This document shows, one piece after another, positions 34,075 to 44,997 of a stretch of DNA of 64,000 nucleotides (position 1 is the stretch's first letter; every line of letters begins with the position of its first letter). The notes under the pieces were generated by a model. It saw only the letters and a program-made list of their open reading frames with translations. It was not told where the DNA came from and ran no database searches. The stretch is from Agriotes lineatus (Eukaryota; Arthropoda; Insecta; Coleoptera; Elateridae). The stretch is taken from positions 1 through 64,000 of the forward strand of contig CALNHX010005197.1 of the NCBI GenBank assembly GCA_940337035.1, in the 5' to 3' direction. The position numbers and the translations under genes were made by a program.

Positions 34075-34866
34075 TCATTGAAGTTCCGCATATTTTGCGA
34101 AAGTGCTCATAAATTTAGACTTGTCAATGTTGAAAACGAGACGATGTAGTGTCGCAACCGCTGAAGGCGTGGATAAAAAATATGTTTTCGATAACGGATT
34201 TTTATGTTTAATACTAGCCGGAGGGAAAAGTGTTGCTGGTGTGGTTTCCTTTTGCCGGTTTTCTGAAGAACAGGTTTGATTTGTGCTGCTCGACTCCAGT
34301 GAGTAAGACCAGAAGATCAATATCTTCGCCGACGATTTCAACAGAGTCATAAACTTCTGCCTGCTCAATTGCCTTATTGACAATCAGTGTATCAGCGGCC
34401 TCGAATGCCTGTTCAACATTGATTTCCGCCTTTTCAAAGTAAGTGCGAAGCATATTTTGAAAGATATCTTTCTTTCGATCGTTTGCTAAAAATTTCTCAT
34501 GGCTACTTTTCAACACTGTCGAATACCAATTCAGTTGACTGGTGGTTGTTCGAACGTCGAATTCTTTCTGATCTGAAGTTTTAGTGCCTGCAACATTCAT
34601 ATCAGTTGGGTAACCGTCGAATATAGTGGCGACGTTTTTCCCAAAGGGTTTCTGCACGTAGGCAACATATTTCTTGCAAAGGAGGTTAAATGTTGTAACA
34701 CGACCACAAACGACTTTGTGCAGAAGAAATTCACCGTCGATTATCTGAAGATAACTGTCCAAGCGGTATATTTCCTTCGACAGGTTTGAAAGCAGTGTAT
34801 AACAATGACTTTGTCCCTTTCCTCACTCCTTCCGAAAACAAAGACAATAGAATCGGGGCAAGCTCG
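34075..34866 (-). pseudogene. Third Academ-type relic: FEN1/XPG-like nuclease segment
   Basis: Read from 34866 downward: ELAPILLSLFSEG, then YLQIIDGEFLLHKVVCG, VATIFDGYPTDMN, EAADTLIVNKAIEQAEVYDS and EIVGEDIDLLVLLTG, followed after a frameshift near 34215 by YFLSTPSAVATLHRLVF. These match element A's nuclease block by block but differ enough to represent a separate lineage. All FEN-like acidic positions visible in A are kept. The transposase core, zinc region and Cys-rich tail are absent, and both ends stop abruptly. Confidence 0.75.
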
Positions 34867-35224
34867 AGTTAACACGGTTTAACGTCGTTTCGACTGTTTA
34901 AAAAAGCTTTATTAATACAATAAAAACTTTACAAGTCGAAATGTGAAAACATTGACGGAGCTTGCCAGACGCGAGCGGTGTTTAACAAAGATGTGGATGT
35001 GGATTGTACGTCCTACAGCACTGAGGCCACTTTTCCGGGCCCATTGTGCATACTAGTACTAACACTAACTTAAACCATCTTAAACTACCCTTAACCTTTA
35101 CCATAGGTTAGGTTTTCCTGGTCGCGTCCCGCTCGGGCAAATTAATACGACGTTGTTGGAACGCATTCAAAAATTTTCCTTAAAGAATTAATGCTCTTAT
35201 GAGATTATATGTGAAAATAATATA
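34867..35224. other. Unassigned noncoding stretch
   Basis: A GC-richer segment including AATACAATAAAA and several CTTAAACTACC-like motifs. It could be part of an LTR, but no ends or partner copy were seen. Confidence 0.4.
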
Positions 35225-35853
35225 CAGGGTGGCCCGAAATATGTTCCTCCTTTGTTCGTTGAAAATCTCGAAAAGAGGTGTAGGCGCGTCGACACATCTT
35301 GTGGTTAAAGGCCAGGCCTCGGAAATGTAGTTGCAGCGAATCGGTTCACCAATGAACAACTTGCCATTTGCGTTAGATCGTCTTTCCATAAAAGTCGATC
35401 CTACCATATTCCCAGGAGAAGTGATCTCTAGACGAAGGGACATTATTTGGAAGCCAAGAAGTCCACATTTAAAACCCATGGATTTATCCCTCTGGTGTTA
35501 ACACAAATCGAAGGTTTACGGTGCAATTCCAAGGAATTGTAACCAATTAAAACAAAGATTCCGTGAATAAATTCAGAGATTTGAATTAAGCCCATAGAAA
35601 AGAATCAATTGCTGTTAAATTTGAAGTTCTCGGCGGCCAATTAATGTCCTTCAGGTAGAGACCGCTTTTCATGGGAATATGATCCGATCGGCTTTTATGG
35701 AAAAGTTTTCACATATGACACGCTACACCGGTCAACCGATCATTGCAACTATATTTCCAAGGGATGGCTTTTAACCACAAGGTGTGTTGGCGCGCTTACA
35801 CCACTTTTCGAGATCTTCAACGAACAAATGAGGAACATATTCCAGACGCCCTG
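35225..35853. mobile_element. TA-flanked palindromic MITE (629 bp)
   Basis: Ends CAGGGTGGCCCGAAATATGT and the complement of CAGGGCGTCTGGAATATGTT, with TA on each side. Arms of about 170 bp include ACACATCTTGTGGTTAAA and its mirrored partner. There is no convincing protein. The TIR start resembles mariner-type MITEs. Confidence 0.8.
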
Positions 35854-36264
35854 TACTACATATAATTAGTTATAGTAGAAAACATGTATGGTAACTTTGA
35901 ATTATCGAGGTCGGTAAAGTTTAAGTCGCTGAAGTCAGATTGCTCCGATGTCATGTCCGATTCTAGAGATTGAACACTTGAATGTATTGGTGTTGGTATA
36001 CGCTGCGAGAAGGTTGCGCCTGCAAAATACTGCTTGTATGTTGTTATCCAATTTTCTGAATAATAAGTATGAGAAGCAGCATAGTCTGATGGTGGTACGG
36101 TGGTAATATTCCTTAAAAAAAATCATGTTCAATTCTTCACGATCAGTTTCTCAAGTTCTGTATGTTTTTTTTTTTTTTTGCTTTTTTTACCGGTGAAGGA
36201 CTACTACGGCGTCGAAAATCATCTGTAGTTGTCTCGGAGACACCAGCTTCTTCCTCATTTCTCT

Positions 36265-36486
36265 CTACAGATTTTGCCTCTTCTTCCTTGTCCCTTCAAA
36301 ACTAGAAGCACTTGCATTCCTAGCAGCATTCTTCCGAAGAAAGGATAATTGGTCGTTATAAACGTATTTTTTTACAGTTTTGGCTTTGGAACCGGTAATC
36401 TTTTGTCCTGTGAGCTTCTTCAAATATTTATTCCATCTGTCTCTTATATTAATCCATTTGTTGCGTATTTCTGTACCTGAAAAAAG
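36265..36486 (-). pseudogene. MADF-domain protein exon (PIF/Harbinger second gene)
   Basis: A TTTTTTCAG acceptor precedes GTEIRNKWINIRDRWNKYLK, the second half of a MADF DNA-binding domain, followed by KAKTVKKYVYNDQLSFL. The first half of the domain (first exon) is not found. In PIF elements a MADF/Myb-like protein helps the transposase enter the nucleus and bind DNA. Sequence down to about 35930 may encode the C-terminal tail (a Lys-rich run and Ser/Glu-rich text are visible) but is frame-broken. Confidence 0.7.
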
Positions 36487-36586
36487 GACAAACATTTCAC
36501 AAATTGATACTTTTTACTGTATTTTGTGTGTTCATGTATTATGCACACATAGTCAATATTTACACAGCCATCTCATTATGTTCCAG

Positions 36587-37048
36587 GTACTTGGCAAGTA
36601 GAATTACATTTACAGATTTACACTATGGATATCGAATGGGCTTATCGACAATATCAGAGATAGTCGACAATGTATGTGATAGCATATGGTCCAATTTATT
36701 ACATGAATGCGTGCCTCCATTGACATTGGAAACACTAGAGTCTGTTGCTTCCGGATTTCAAAAAAGCTGAGTTTCCACATTGCATTGCAGCAGTGGACGG
36801 AACATAGTGGATCGCTTTTTCAACTATAAATACTATTATTCACTTCTTTTTCTTGCTGTGGTGGATTCTGACTATCGGTTTTTATTTGTGGATACAGTTG
36901 CACACGGCAAAGACTGTGACACAATTTTCAAAGAGACTACACTTTGAACGAGCATTGTAAACGAAATTTTACCTCTCCCAAAACCAAAATCGTTGGTCAC
37001 CTCTAATAATATACGTGTTCCTTATGTGTTTATAGGCGATGAAGGATT
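36587..37048 (+). pseudogene. PIF/Harbinger DDE transposase fragment
   Basis: After a TATGTTCCAG acceptor it reads YLASRITFTDLHYGYRMGLS and TISEIVDNVCDSIWSNLL, then a frameshift and FPHCIAAVDGT (first Asp). Further shifted frames give LAVVDSDYRFLFVDT-like text (second Asp) and VPYVFIGDEGFGIY. Similarity then stops at about 37055, where the Copia LTR begins, so the third catalytic residue and C-terminus are gone. It is divergent from the MADF exon, with only about 100 bp between the two second exons. Confidence 0.75.
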
Positions 37049-37055
37049 TGGTATC

Positions 37056-37226
37056 TATTAACAATTAAATAATGGCCTTTATTATATTATTATAATTACA
37101 CACTTGTGCACGCTATCGACCGCAACCAACACCGGTCTTGACCTACTTAATATGCTAACAGCTGTTGAATTATTACAACGTTACAACTGCACACGCTAGG
37201 TGGCAGCAGGTATCGGCGCATTATGG
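37056..37226 (-). repeat. Copia 3' LTR, distal part
   Basis: Shares ACCGCAACCAACACCGGTCT onward with 48139-48252. The minus strand contains an AATAAA-type signal near 37071. The outer boundary (about 37056) is inferred from where the PIF transposase frame ends. Confidence 0.65.
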
Positions 37227-40200
37227 TACAGTGACTCTAATTTAAAACAGTAGCGACACAGGCGCCGTAAGCTCCACCCACCCGCCATGATGAGGCTAAT
37301 GAGAGGAGGTAAATTTGAAACACAACTTTTTATGGACTTCAATTATTAGAATGAACATTATATAAAAAAAGAGGGTTTAACTGATAAAAAACTTCCAACA
37401 CCCAGCATGACAATTATACCACAATAAATTAAAAACGCTATGCATGGAAACCATGCAGTTTACAAATACCTAACACATTTACTTAACTATTACTACTAAC
37501 TACGACTAACTATGGTCAAAAACAAAAATTGCGCTCTTATACTTAAATTAAGATTAACATGAGACATAAACTAAATTATAGGGAATGACCAGCAACAGAT
37601 TTTTGGCAAAGGTTTTAGTTTTACGTTTATGTTGTTGAGAACTTATTTTTAATCTAAACTCAACATATCTACTTACAATTTTGTTCTTTAATTTGTGACA
37701 GTTTGGGATATTTAATTCAATTAGTTTTATTTTTTCAAGATAAAATTGTTTTAGATCAATAAATATATATCCATAGAACGGATATATATAACGTTTAAGA
37801 TGAGTAAACTTTGTAAAGACTGCATAAATAGGGTGTTGCGAGCCAACTGCACTTAAGCATTCTTTACAGGTTTGTGAAACCTTTTTAATGCTTGAAGCTA
37901 AGTAGCCACTAATATTGTAAAATGAATTCAATTCACTACGACTTAAATTTAATGTAGGTTCGACAATCTGTGTTGGAAGTTTAATTTTATCATATTTATG
38001 TTTACCTTTAGCATCGCTTACTGTATCTAGAAAGCCTGACAGAAGTTCTCTGTCATCCTCTTCATAACTACTGCTTGCAGAATAATGCAGATATTGCGAG
38101 ATACAAATAAATTTTTTACCTGGATTGCATTTGGTACAATTTGTTTGCTTCTGAGGACGCAAAAAAGATTTTTAAGACAGTCTTGTGAGAATCTGCTGGT
38201 TAACACAAACTCATATTTCTTCTCCTCCAAAAAAAAAGTACTGTAGATCAAGTAGAGATTGTGTTGAAATTAACACACCACTTTGTGATGGTTTCCAAAC
38301 TTTTTGATACCAACTACCATTCTTTTGAATAAATCCATAAAATCCTTTAGGAAGTTTAAGGTTTCATTGTAAACACTAATGTTCATTTTGCTTAAAGCGC
38401 AAGACGGATGCCTTGAAGTCATCAAATAAAACCATCGTTCAACTTGCTCTAAAAACCAAGCAGTGGTTAAGTATTCAGGACGCTCCAATTCACTTGAAAG
38501 ATACTTTAAAGCAGAACTAACACTGTGACTGATAATATTTGTTGAAGTCTTCACTTTCGTTTGCTGAAAATGGCTAGGCAATAAATCAGCTTCTGTTAAT
38601 TTTGGTGCCAGTTTAAAACAGTGAGTTTCTTGATATTTTACCAAATCAATAATATGACTCAGCTATACTGAATTTATTGGCAGATTATATTTTTCTTTGA
38701 TATGGTTTGGTATCCTAATTACTTTATTATTAACCAACATAGCCTTTATGTTCTTAAAAAGGAGTGGTACGTCAGCCATCACACAAATATGTTTTTCTTT
38801 ATGTACTGGATGTGGAATTTTGTTCTTTGTGATCGAGTATCTGCCTGCTCCAACCCCTGAAGTTCTCCAGAATGCTTGATTGCAACCACCCATATCAGAG
38901 GTAATACTTACAACTTTCGTTGCAATTTTTTAGCTTTCTGAAAGATGTTTGCAATAATGTTCTTGAAAACAGCCCCATTGACGGAGTCGCTAGTAAAATA
39001 GTATGCGACAACTTGTTTCCAACGTGCTCTTAATCCTGCCAGCATGAATACCAAGACATGTGTTGCAGTGCCAGAATGATCCGGTAGTGTTACATCACCA
39101 AAGAATTTATTTAAAGAAGGGTCAAAAGTACTTCCTGGAGTGATGGCCATTTCATCCAGTACTAAAGCACAATCTTGAAACCTGGAAACTGTCAACTTTT
39201 ATCTTCCAAAATTCAAAGACCTCGTCCAAAATGCCACTATCAAGTTTTGTAGTCTTCTTTGTAGAATGCGAATTGATGGTAAGGGATGACCTTGTTTCAT
39301 CAACTCTTTATATCCACTTCCCCCACAACTAAATTTTAATTTCAGAGCTCTAGTAATGGTGGAGTTATGGACTTTTTTTTTCCTCTTTTTCGCTGTAGCA
39401 CCTCAATTTGGTCTTTAGTCAATAATTGAGTTACCAATGAACTTCTATTTTGCCCCTCTGCCCCTTTTTTCCAAAATTTCAAGTGCTTTTTACAATTCCT
39501 TAGTTCCCTTTTATATTTAGCACTTTTTTGTTTTTGATTAAAATACATCCTTCCATAGCGTAATAATTTTGCATTTAATTCTATGTCTACTTCCACTTCC
39601 TCCTCTGAAGAGTTTGTGTTACTGCTGGTATTGGATGTCGCCATGGATATTTCTGTGGAGGTTGATGGTTGTGTATTGTCTTGAAAACTAATTTCTATGC
39701 TTTGTGGCATAATTACCGACACAGCGCCTGCTGATTCAGTCTGGCGGACTTCAGCTATAAAAAAATAAAGTGTAAACAAAACGCTACCAGCAATCAATAC
39801 CATTTATAACTGAAATAAGCACCGATAAATGAACTAAAAAAATACACAATGGTATACATACTTTCAGTTAGGATATATGAGCTTAGAGTTTGATTTCTCC
39901 TTCTACTAGGTGGCTTTCTCTTGTCCTTCACAGGTAATGAAAATTTAAATAATGTTGGTACAGCATTATATTTTCGTTTCCGTGATCCATCCACACGTGT
40001 TTTTTCCCACATTTCTGGGGCAAAGTGAACCTAAAATTAATTCATTCTATGTTGCTATAAACCATTATCCATCAATACTTACTTCACACAAACATGAATG
40101 ATCTGTTGGTTTCCAATTGTCACGCTTCGTTTTCATTAACCACTTCTTGCGCCTTTTTGAATCTTTCGGGAAACGTTTCATAATAAATCCTTTTTTTTGC

Positions 40201-40579
40201 AGAGTTACTGCAACCCACTGCAGCACATCCGGGCATACTAAACACAAAACACAGACAATAATATAACTGCAATAAAAAAAACAAAGAGAAACATAACCTA
40301 TATGGTTTCTGTATAATATAAAGTAACTTTTTTTTTAAGAAATGGGCCAAATAAAAATCAGAATACTTATAAAAGGCACATTCACAACAACTGTTCAAAA
40401 AACAACCAAGAAGGTCGTGGTAATAAACTAACATCCGTTTAGTATTTTATTCGTACGTGAAAACATAGGTAAACAATTATATTTTGCCTGTTAATGGCGA
40501 CTGAAACCATGTGACCTGTTCGGCCAATCAAAAATGAGACACGCTCGTGTCACCACTGTTTTAAATTAGAGTCACTGTA
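37227..40579 (-). mobile_element. P element (3.35 kb), nearly complete, in a Copia LTR
   Basis: Inverted ends TACAGTGACTCTAATTTAAA plus ACAGT, identical on both sides for about 25 bp. The flanks are CATTATGG (37219-37226) and GATTATGG (40580-40587). The other LTR fragment, which has no insertion, reads GGATTATGGTAGAAC at the same place, proving the 8-bp duplication. The right subterminal TTTTGCCTGTTAATGGCG is shared with the P-type element ending at 16656. Confidence 0.92.
37554..40236 (-). pseudogene. P-element transposase with THAP domain and introns
   Basis: Start MPGCAAVGCSNSAKK at 40236, with the THAP zinc ligands in exon 1 (frame break near 40200) ending CLCE|GTAAGT. Exon 2 follows a TTTTAG acceptor (HFAPEMWEKTRVDGSRKRKY, YNAVPTLF) and ends at GTATGT near 39861. 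Exon 3 begins after TTATAG near 39757 with AEVRQTESAG and contains a coiled-coil-like basic region. Then come VLDEMAITPGSTFDPSL (first catalytic Asp), TLPDHSG, SITSDMGGCNQAFWR (second Asp), VMADVPLLFKN (where relatives usually have His) and a long C-terminal part to 37554. Frameshifts occur near 39345, 39195, 38900, 38650 and 38250. The order and size match a full P transposase. Confidence 0.85.
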
Positions 40580-40587
40580 GATTATGG

Positions 40588-40616
40588 TAGAACAAACAGA
40601 AATTAACATGACAACA
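40588..40616 (-). repeat. Copia 3' LTR, proximal part
   Basis: On the minus strand it starts TGTTGTCATGTTAATTTCTG immediately after the purine tract GGGAGAG and ends at the P-element target duplication. Confidence 0.75.
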
Positions 40617-40703
40617 CTCTCCCTTAATCCTTCGATTCCAAACCTAACAAACTCAAACAAGGTTTATGTTTCATGCCACCGAGACCTTTCGTCATTATGT
40701 CAG

Positions 40704-41494
40704 CTACCATTTAGCAGTTGACAAATACATAAGTTTTATTTGTTTGCTATCAACTGCTTCTCTAATAAAATGATGTTTAATGTCGATGTGTTTCGTTCTT
40801 TTGTGAAACACAGGATTGTGTGCCAATTTTTGCGCACCTTGATTATCGTTGCACAAGGGAATCGTTGATGTTCTATGCAGTAGCTCTTGTAGCAACCTTC
40901 TGATATTCATAGCTTCCTTGGCAGCTTCTGTTAGCCCCATGTATTCTGCTTCTGTGCTTAACACAGCAACTGTTCGCTGTTTCTTGGACTTCCAGCTTAC
41001 TGCAGCTCCAGCGAGCTTGAATACAGAGCCAGTATATGATTTTCGATCCAATTCGCAATTGGCCCAATCAGCATCTACGTAACCTTGAACGTGATCTCCA
41101 GTTTTTCTGAATACTAAACTCTGGTTCATTGTTCCTTTCAGGTATCTAAGTAGGTACCCTATTTGCCGCCTGCCAATGTTCCTTGGTATAACAAGAATTA
41201 AATTGACTAAGTACATTGGTGGCATGAATTATATCCATGAGCGATCCAACTAGATTTTGATATGGCAAGTCAGACTGATCACCATTGCAATCAGATTTAA
41301 TTAGTTTATGGCTTATATCTATTGGTGTACCAACCGGTTTGCAGTCGACCATACCAAACTTAACTAGTAGGTACATCATGAAGATACAACTTTTTCCTTG
41401 TCCCTATTGATTTCCATTCCTAGGCAATATTTAGCTTCCCCGAATTCTCTACGTTTAAATCTAGTCATGAGTTCTTTCTTAAGGCTATCACTTT
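40704..41494 (-). pseudogene. Copia pol: end of reverse transcriptase and RNase H
   Basis: From 41494: SLKKELMTRFKRREFGEAKY (RT thumb region), then a frameshift, LVKFGMVDCKPVGTPID, and RNase H with QGYVDADWANCELDRKSYTG, STEAEYMGLTEAAKEAM and LCNDNQGAQKLA, which hold the catalytic D-E-D residues. The frame joins that at 45247 exactly once the Gypsy element and one copy of CTTT are removed. At least one frameshift (about 41150-41225) is present. Confidence 0.85.
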
Positions 41495-41743
41495 TGTAGT
41501 TATGTTGCACTTCTTAAATAAAAACACTTCTGCTTTGCTAATAAACAGTTTATTCTTGTACCATAACTAAATACAAAAACATGTATGATAATTAACCTAA
41601 CCACGATCTGAACTGCACGCGCTGCGACCGGTAACTGTCTAGCGTCATTTTTCGTGCGCGTGAGCCAATAGCACTGCTTCGCCGGAAACAAGGTTTAACT
41701 GTTGCCAAAACGCGCACAAACTTGAATACGCACTGCCGCTACA
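41495..41743 (-). repeat. Gypsy 3' LTR (249 bp)
   Basis: Near-identical to 44998-45246. A few mismatches are visible, such as CTTCTTAAATAAAA against CTACTTAAATGAAA. The TAA-rich segment near its outer end (minus strand) could supply polyadenylation. Confidence 0.92.
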
Positions 41744-44080
41744 TCACCCCATTCCCAATGACGTAGTCATGAATCCGTGAACTGGAAACGTACGGGGAGA
41801 GTGATGGTGCGACCGGATCTGGTTGTTGTGGAACGGAGGTTTTGCGGTTGGAGGGCTTCCTCGTTTTTTTTCGTAAAAACAGGGTTTCAAGCGATCCATG
41901 GAGATGTTGACAGGCTTTCCTTTAATTTTTAATGTGTACACCTTGCCTTTGCGATCCAGGACTTCGTATGGACCTGTGTACGGGTGCTGTAATGATTTTC
42001 GGACGCTATCATCCCGCAAGAAGACATGTGTGCATGTCGGTAATTCGGAAGGCACGAAAACTGCTACTTCGCCGTGGTATGAAGTTGTAGGGCGCATTTG
42101 CCGGATGGTTTGACGAATTAGTTCCGGGAAGGATGCTGGATCTACATTATTAGTCGGCTGATCTATAAAAAATTCACCTGGAATCCGCAAAGGCGTACCG
42201 TATAGCAATTCAGCAGGCGAACAATTTAAATCTGCAATATGAACAATGTTCGTTGTGAACTGCCCTATAAAATCTAACTGTCGAAGTTGCCTGGGAGCTG
42301 CCTTCTCTGATTTTTGCTGAAAAGCGAAAGTGAGCGGCTTGTGATCGGTTCTTACAACTAAAGGTCGTCCCTCGATCATAAAGCGGAAGTACTTGATGCC
42401 TTCGTAAATTGCAAGCAACTCCCTATCATACGCACTATAGTTGCGTTGTGCTTTATTTAATTTTTTTGAAAAGAATCCTAACGGTTGCCACACATCATTG
42501 CTTTTCTGCTCCAGAACGCCACCTACGGCGAAGTCGCTAGCGTCCACCATGAGTGAGAGGGGTGCATCCTCGATGGGGTAAACCAGTAGCGTCGCGTCAG
42601 CTAATTGTTCTTTGCATGCCTCGAACGCTGCTGTCGCTTCCGGGGTCCAAACAATGGGTCGCTTGTCGTTCTTTTTAGAATCGCGCAGGTATTCATTAAG
42701 CGGGGCATGTATTTTAGCCGCGTTCTTAGTGAATTTCCGGTAAAAATTGATTGTTCCTAGAAATCTGCGTAATTCACATACTGTTTCTGGTTTTTGATAT
42801 TGTTGAATAGCTCGAACGCGCTCCGGAAGTGGTTTAATTCCGTCGGCTGAGATTAGGTATCCGAGGTATTCTACTTCTTCCGCGTTAAATACGCACTTTG
42901 CGACATTTATTGAGACACCGAACTCGCGTAAACGTTCGAAAACCGTTCGCAAATGTTTTTGATGTTCGTCTATATTGCTCGAGAAAATTAAGATGTCGTC
43001 TATATATACATGACAAAATGGAAGTCCTTGTAAAACTGTATGCATAAATCTTTGGAATGATTGGGCTGCGTTACAAAGTCCGAATGCCATTACTGTAAAC
43101 TCAAATAAACCGAAAGGCGTTATAACCGCGGTTTTCGGAATGTCCTCCTCGGCTATGGGGATTTGGTGATATGCACGCACTAAATCAAGTTTCGAAAATA
43201 TTTTCTTGGCATCCAATGAATGTGTGAAATCGTGAATATGCGGAATCGGATACTTGTCAGGAATTGTGATTGAGTTTAAACGGCGGTAATCACCACAAGG
43301 TCGCCAACTTCCAGGTTCCTTTTTTTGAACTAAATGAAGCGGGCTTGTCCAAGGGCTGTTTGATGGCCTACATATTCCTTGTTCCAGCATATACTCGAAC
43401 TCGGCTTTGGCTGCTTTGAGTTTTTCAGGGGGAAGACGGCGAGCTCGTTGCGCAATAGGTGGTCCTTTTACTTGTATGCAATGGTGTATATCATGACGTA
43501 TTTGTGTTGGTGTCGGATTTGGCCTCGTTACTTCCGGGAATTCGGAAATAGAGGGATGCGGGGCGGTGTGCTTATTTACAGTTGATATATGCGTGTGATT
43601 GCTTGTTGGCGTTAAATGGGCATCAACAAATAAATTCGTAACAGTATCAAGTAAACGGCGATTTTTTAAATCTACTAATAAACCGTGGTGTTTGAGAAAG
43701 TCTGCTCCTATTATAGGTCGCGTAACACGCGCAACATAGAAGTGCCACTTGTATGGCCGACGTAAACCTAAATTTAAACAGTAAAGCTTAGTACCGAAAG
43801 TGTCTATGGGGGAACCATTCGCGGCGTATAAGCGAAAATCAGATGTCACTCGATGTGCGTTTTTGGATGCAGGAATGACAGAGATGTCAGCCCCGGTGTC
43901 GATGAGGAAGCGAAGGCCTGTTGACTTGTCGGTAATAAAAAGACGATTGCTAATGATATCTTGTCCGTCGTTGACCGTCTCAACCAGCGACGGAGGACCT
44001 AGTTTTCCGGCTGGGGGACGTAGCTGCAGGGCTTTGTGCACTTGACAGCTTTGCTGCCGAACCTGCGATGATAAAAACAT
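41744..44080 (-). CDS. Gypsy pol: protease, reverse transcriptase, RNase H, integrase end; core deleted in frame
   Basis: A 778-codon open frame without a stop. Order: aspartic protease (FLIDTGADISVIPAS, about residue 55), reverse transcriptase (FTVMAFGLCNAAQSFQRFM, VYIDDILIFSSNIDEHQ, about 355-375), and RNase H (SLMVDASDFAVGGVLEQ, YSAYDRELLAIYEGIKYF, VRTDHKPLTF). Then TNIVHIAD joins directly to LNCSPAELLYGTPLRIPGEF, normally found after the integrase catalytic core. The zinc finger and the D,D,E core are therefore missing, while the integrase C-terminus remains. The junction is near 42230. The stop codon TGA directly abuts the 3' LTR. The copy could make RT but not its own integrase. The start is probably by frameshift from gag, whose frame overlaps near 44000-44080. 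Confidence 0.88.
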   Translation of the reverse strand: MFLSSQVRQQSCQVHKALQLRPPAGKLGPPSLVETVNDGQDIISNRLFITDKSTGLRFLIDTGADISVIPASKNAHRVTSDFRLYAANGSPIDTFGTKLYCLNLGLRRPYKWHFYVARVTRPIIGADFLKHHGLLVDLKNRRLLDTVTNLFVDAHLTPTSNHTHISTVNKHTAPHPSISEFPEVTRPNPTPTQIRHDIHHCIQVKGPPIAQRARRLPPEKLKAAKAEFEYMLEQGICRPSNSPWTSPLHLVQKKEPGSWRPCGDYRRLNSITIPDKYPIPHIHDFTHSLDAKKIFSKLDLVRAYHQIPIAEEDIPKTAVITPFGLFEFTVMAFGLCNAAQSFQRFMHTVLQGLPFCHVYIDDILIFSSNIDEHQKHLRTVFERLREFGVSINVAKCVFNAEEVEYLGYLISADGIKPLPERVRAIQQYQKPETVCELRRFLGTINFYRKFTKNAAKIHAPLNEYLRDSKKNDKRPIVWTPEATAAFEACKEQLADATLLVYPIEDAPLSLMVDASDFAVGGVLEQKSNDVWQPLGFFSKKLNKAQRNYSAYDRELLAIYEGIKYFRFMIEGRPLVVRTDHKPLTFAFQQKSEKAAPRQLRQLDFIGQFTTNIVHIADLNCSPAELLYGTPLRIPGEFFIDQPTNNVDPASFPELIRQTIRQMRPTTSYHGEVAVFVPSELPTCTHVFLRDDSVRKSLQHPYTGPYEVLDRKGKVYTLKIKGKPVNISMDRLKPCFYEKKRGSPPTAKPPFHNNQIRSHHHSPRTFPVHGFMTTSLGMG

Positions 44081-44938
44081 ACACCTGCTTGGGATTGGCT
44101 TGAACGGGAGCGAGAGCGCAAGCGGCTTCGAAAAAGTCGGCGCGGTTCACGAGACATCTCCTCGACAAGTTTGGTTAGCGCCGCCACTTGCTGTTCAAGC
44201 GCAGAAATCGACGCCTCCGTTCTGGTTGGTCCTGCTGACGCCGCGACGCTGGATGCAGCGTGGCAATGCCCAACCGATGTAGTTGGCGTGGGTGCAGTTG
44301 GTACTGTCGGTGGCGCCACCTGTGGTCTTGAGAGTGTACTTATGGCAGCTATGTTGGGGGCGCTCACAAGACTGACTTCCGTTATCCTGTCAGCTATGGC
44401 AGCCATTTTGTCCAAAGAAACTGCATCGCTTGCACTTAAAATTAACTGTACCGCCGCGGGAAGTCTTTGCAACCATAAAGTTCGTAGTAACTCGTCACTT
44501 ATTTTTCCGCGGGCTAAAACTTTCATCTCGCGTAGCAATTGCTAGGGGGTTCTATCACCTAATTGAATGTCCGTTAGCACTGCAAGTAATTGTTTTTGTT
44601 CAGAGTGTGTAAACCTACTTATGAGTTCTGTTTTCAAAGTTTCATATTTGTCTGTTTGCGGGGGAGCCGTTACAATGTCCGACACTGTCTAAGGAGCTAA
44701 TGATCGTAAAGTACTTACTTTGGTCTGACTGTACGTGATAAGCGTGGAACTGTGCTTCTACTTGCGCGAACCAGAGAGCAGGATTCACGTGCCAGAAAGG
44801 TGGTAGCTTTACTTGCCGGATTTCGTCAACATGTGGAGCACATCCGGTGGTTGTGGACTGCTGCGGAGCACCTCCCGTGTTTGTTGATTGATCTTGCTGC
44901 GCGTCTGCGAAATTTTCAGTATCCAAATCGACCGGCAT
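44000..44938 (-). pseudogene. Gypsy gag (CsRn1-like), broken
   Basis: Starts MPVDLDTENFADAQQDQ and contains VKLPPFWHVNPALWFAQVEA, typical of CsRn1/Kabuki-type capsid starts. The frame breaks near 44690, carries a stop near 44542 (TAG after the DRTP region) and resumes LLREMKVLARGKISDELLRT. It ends with the finger CFYHRRFGSKAVKCTKPC. It would form the particle that packages the RNA. The breaks make this copy dependent on others. Confidence 0.8.
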
Positions 44939-44997
44939 GGTTGAAATAGCACGTGCTCACTAAAAACACTATATTCTGTTTCTATTAGGGTCACCAC

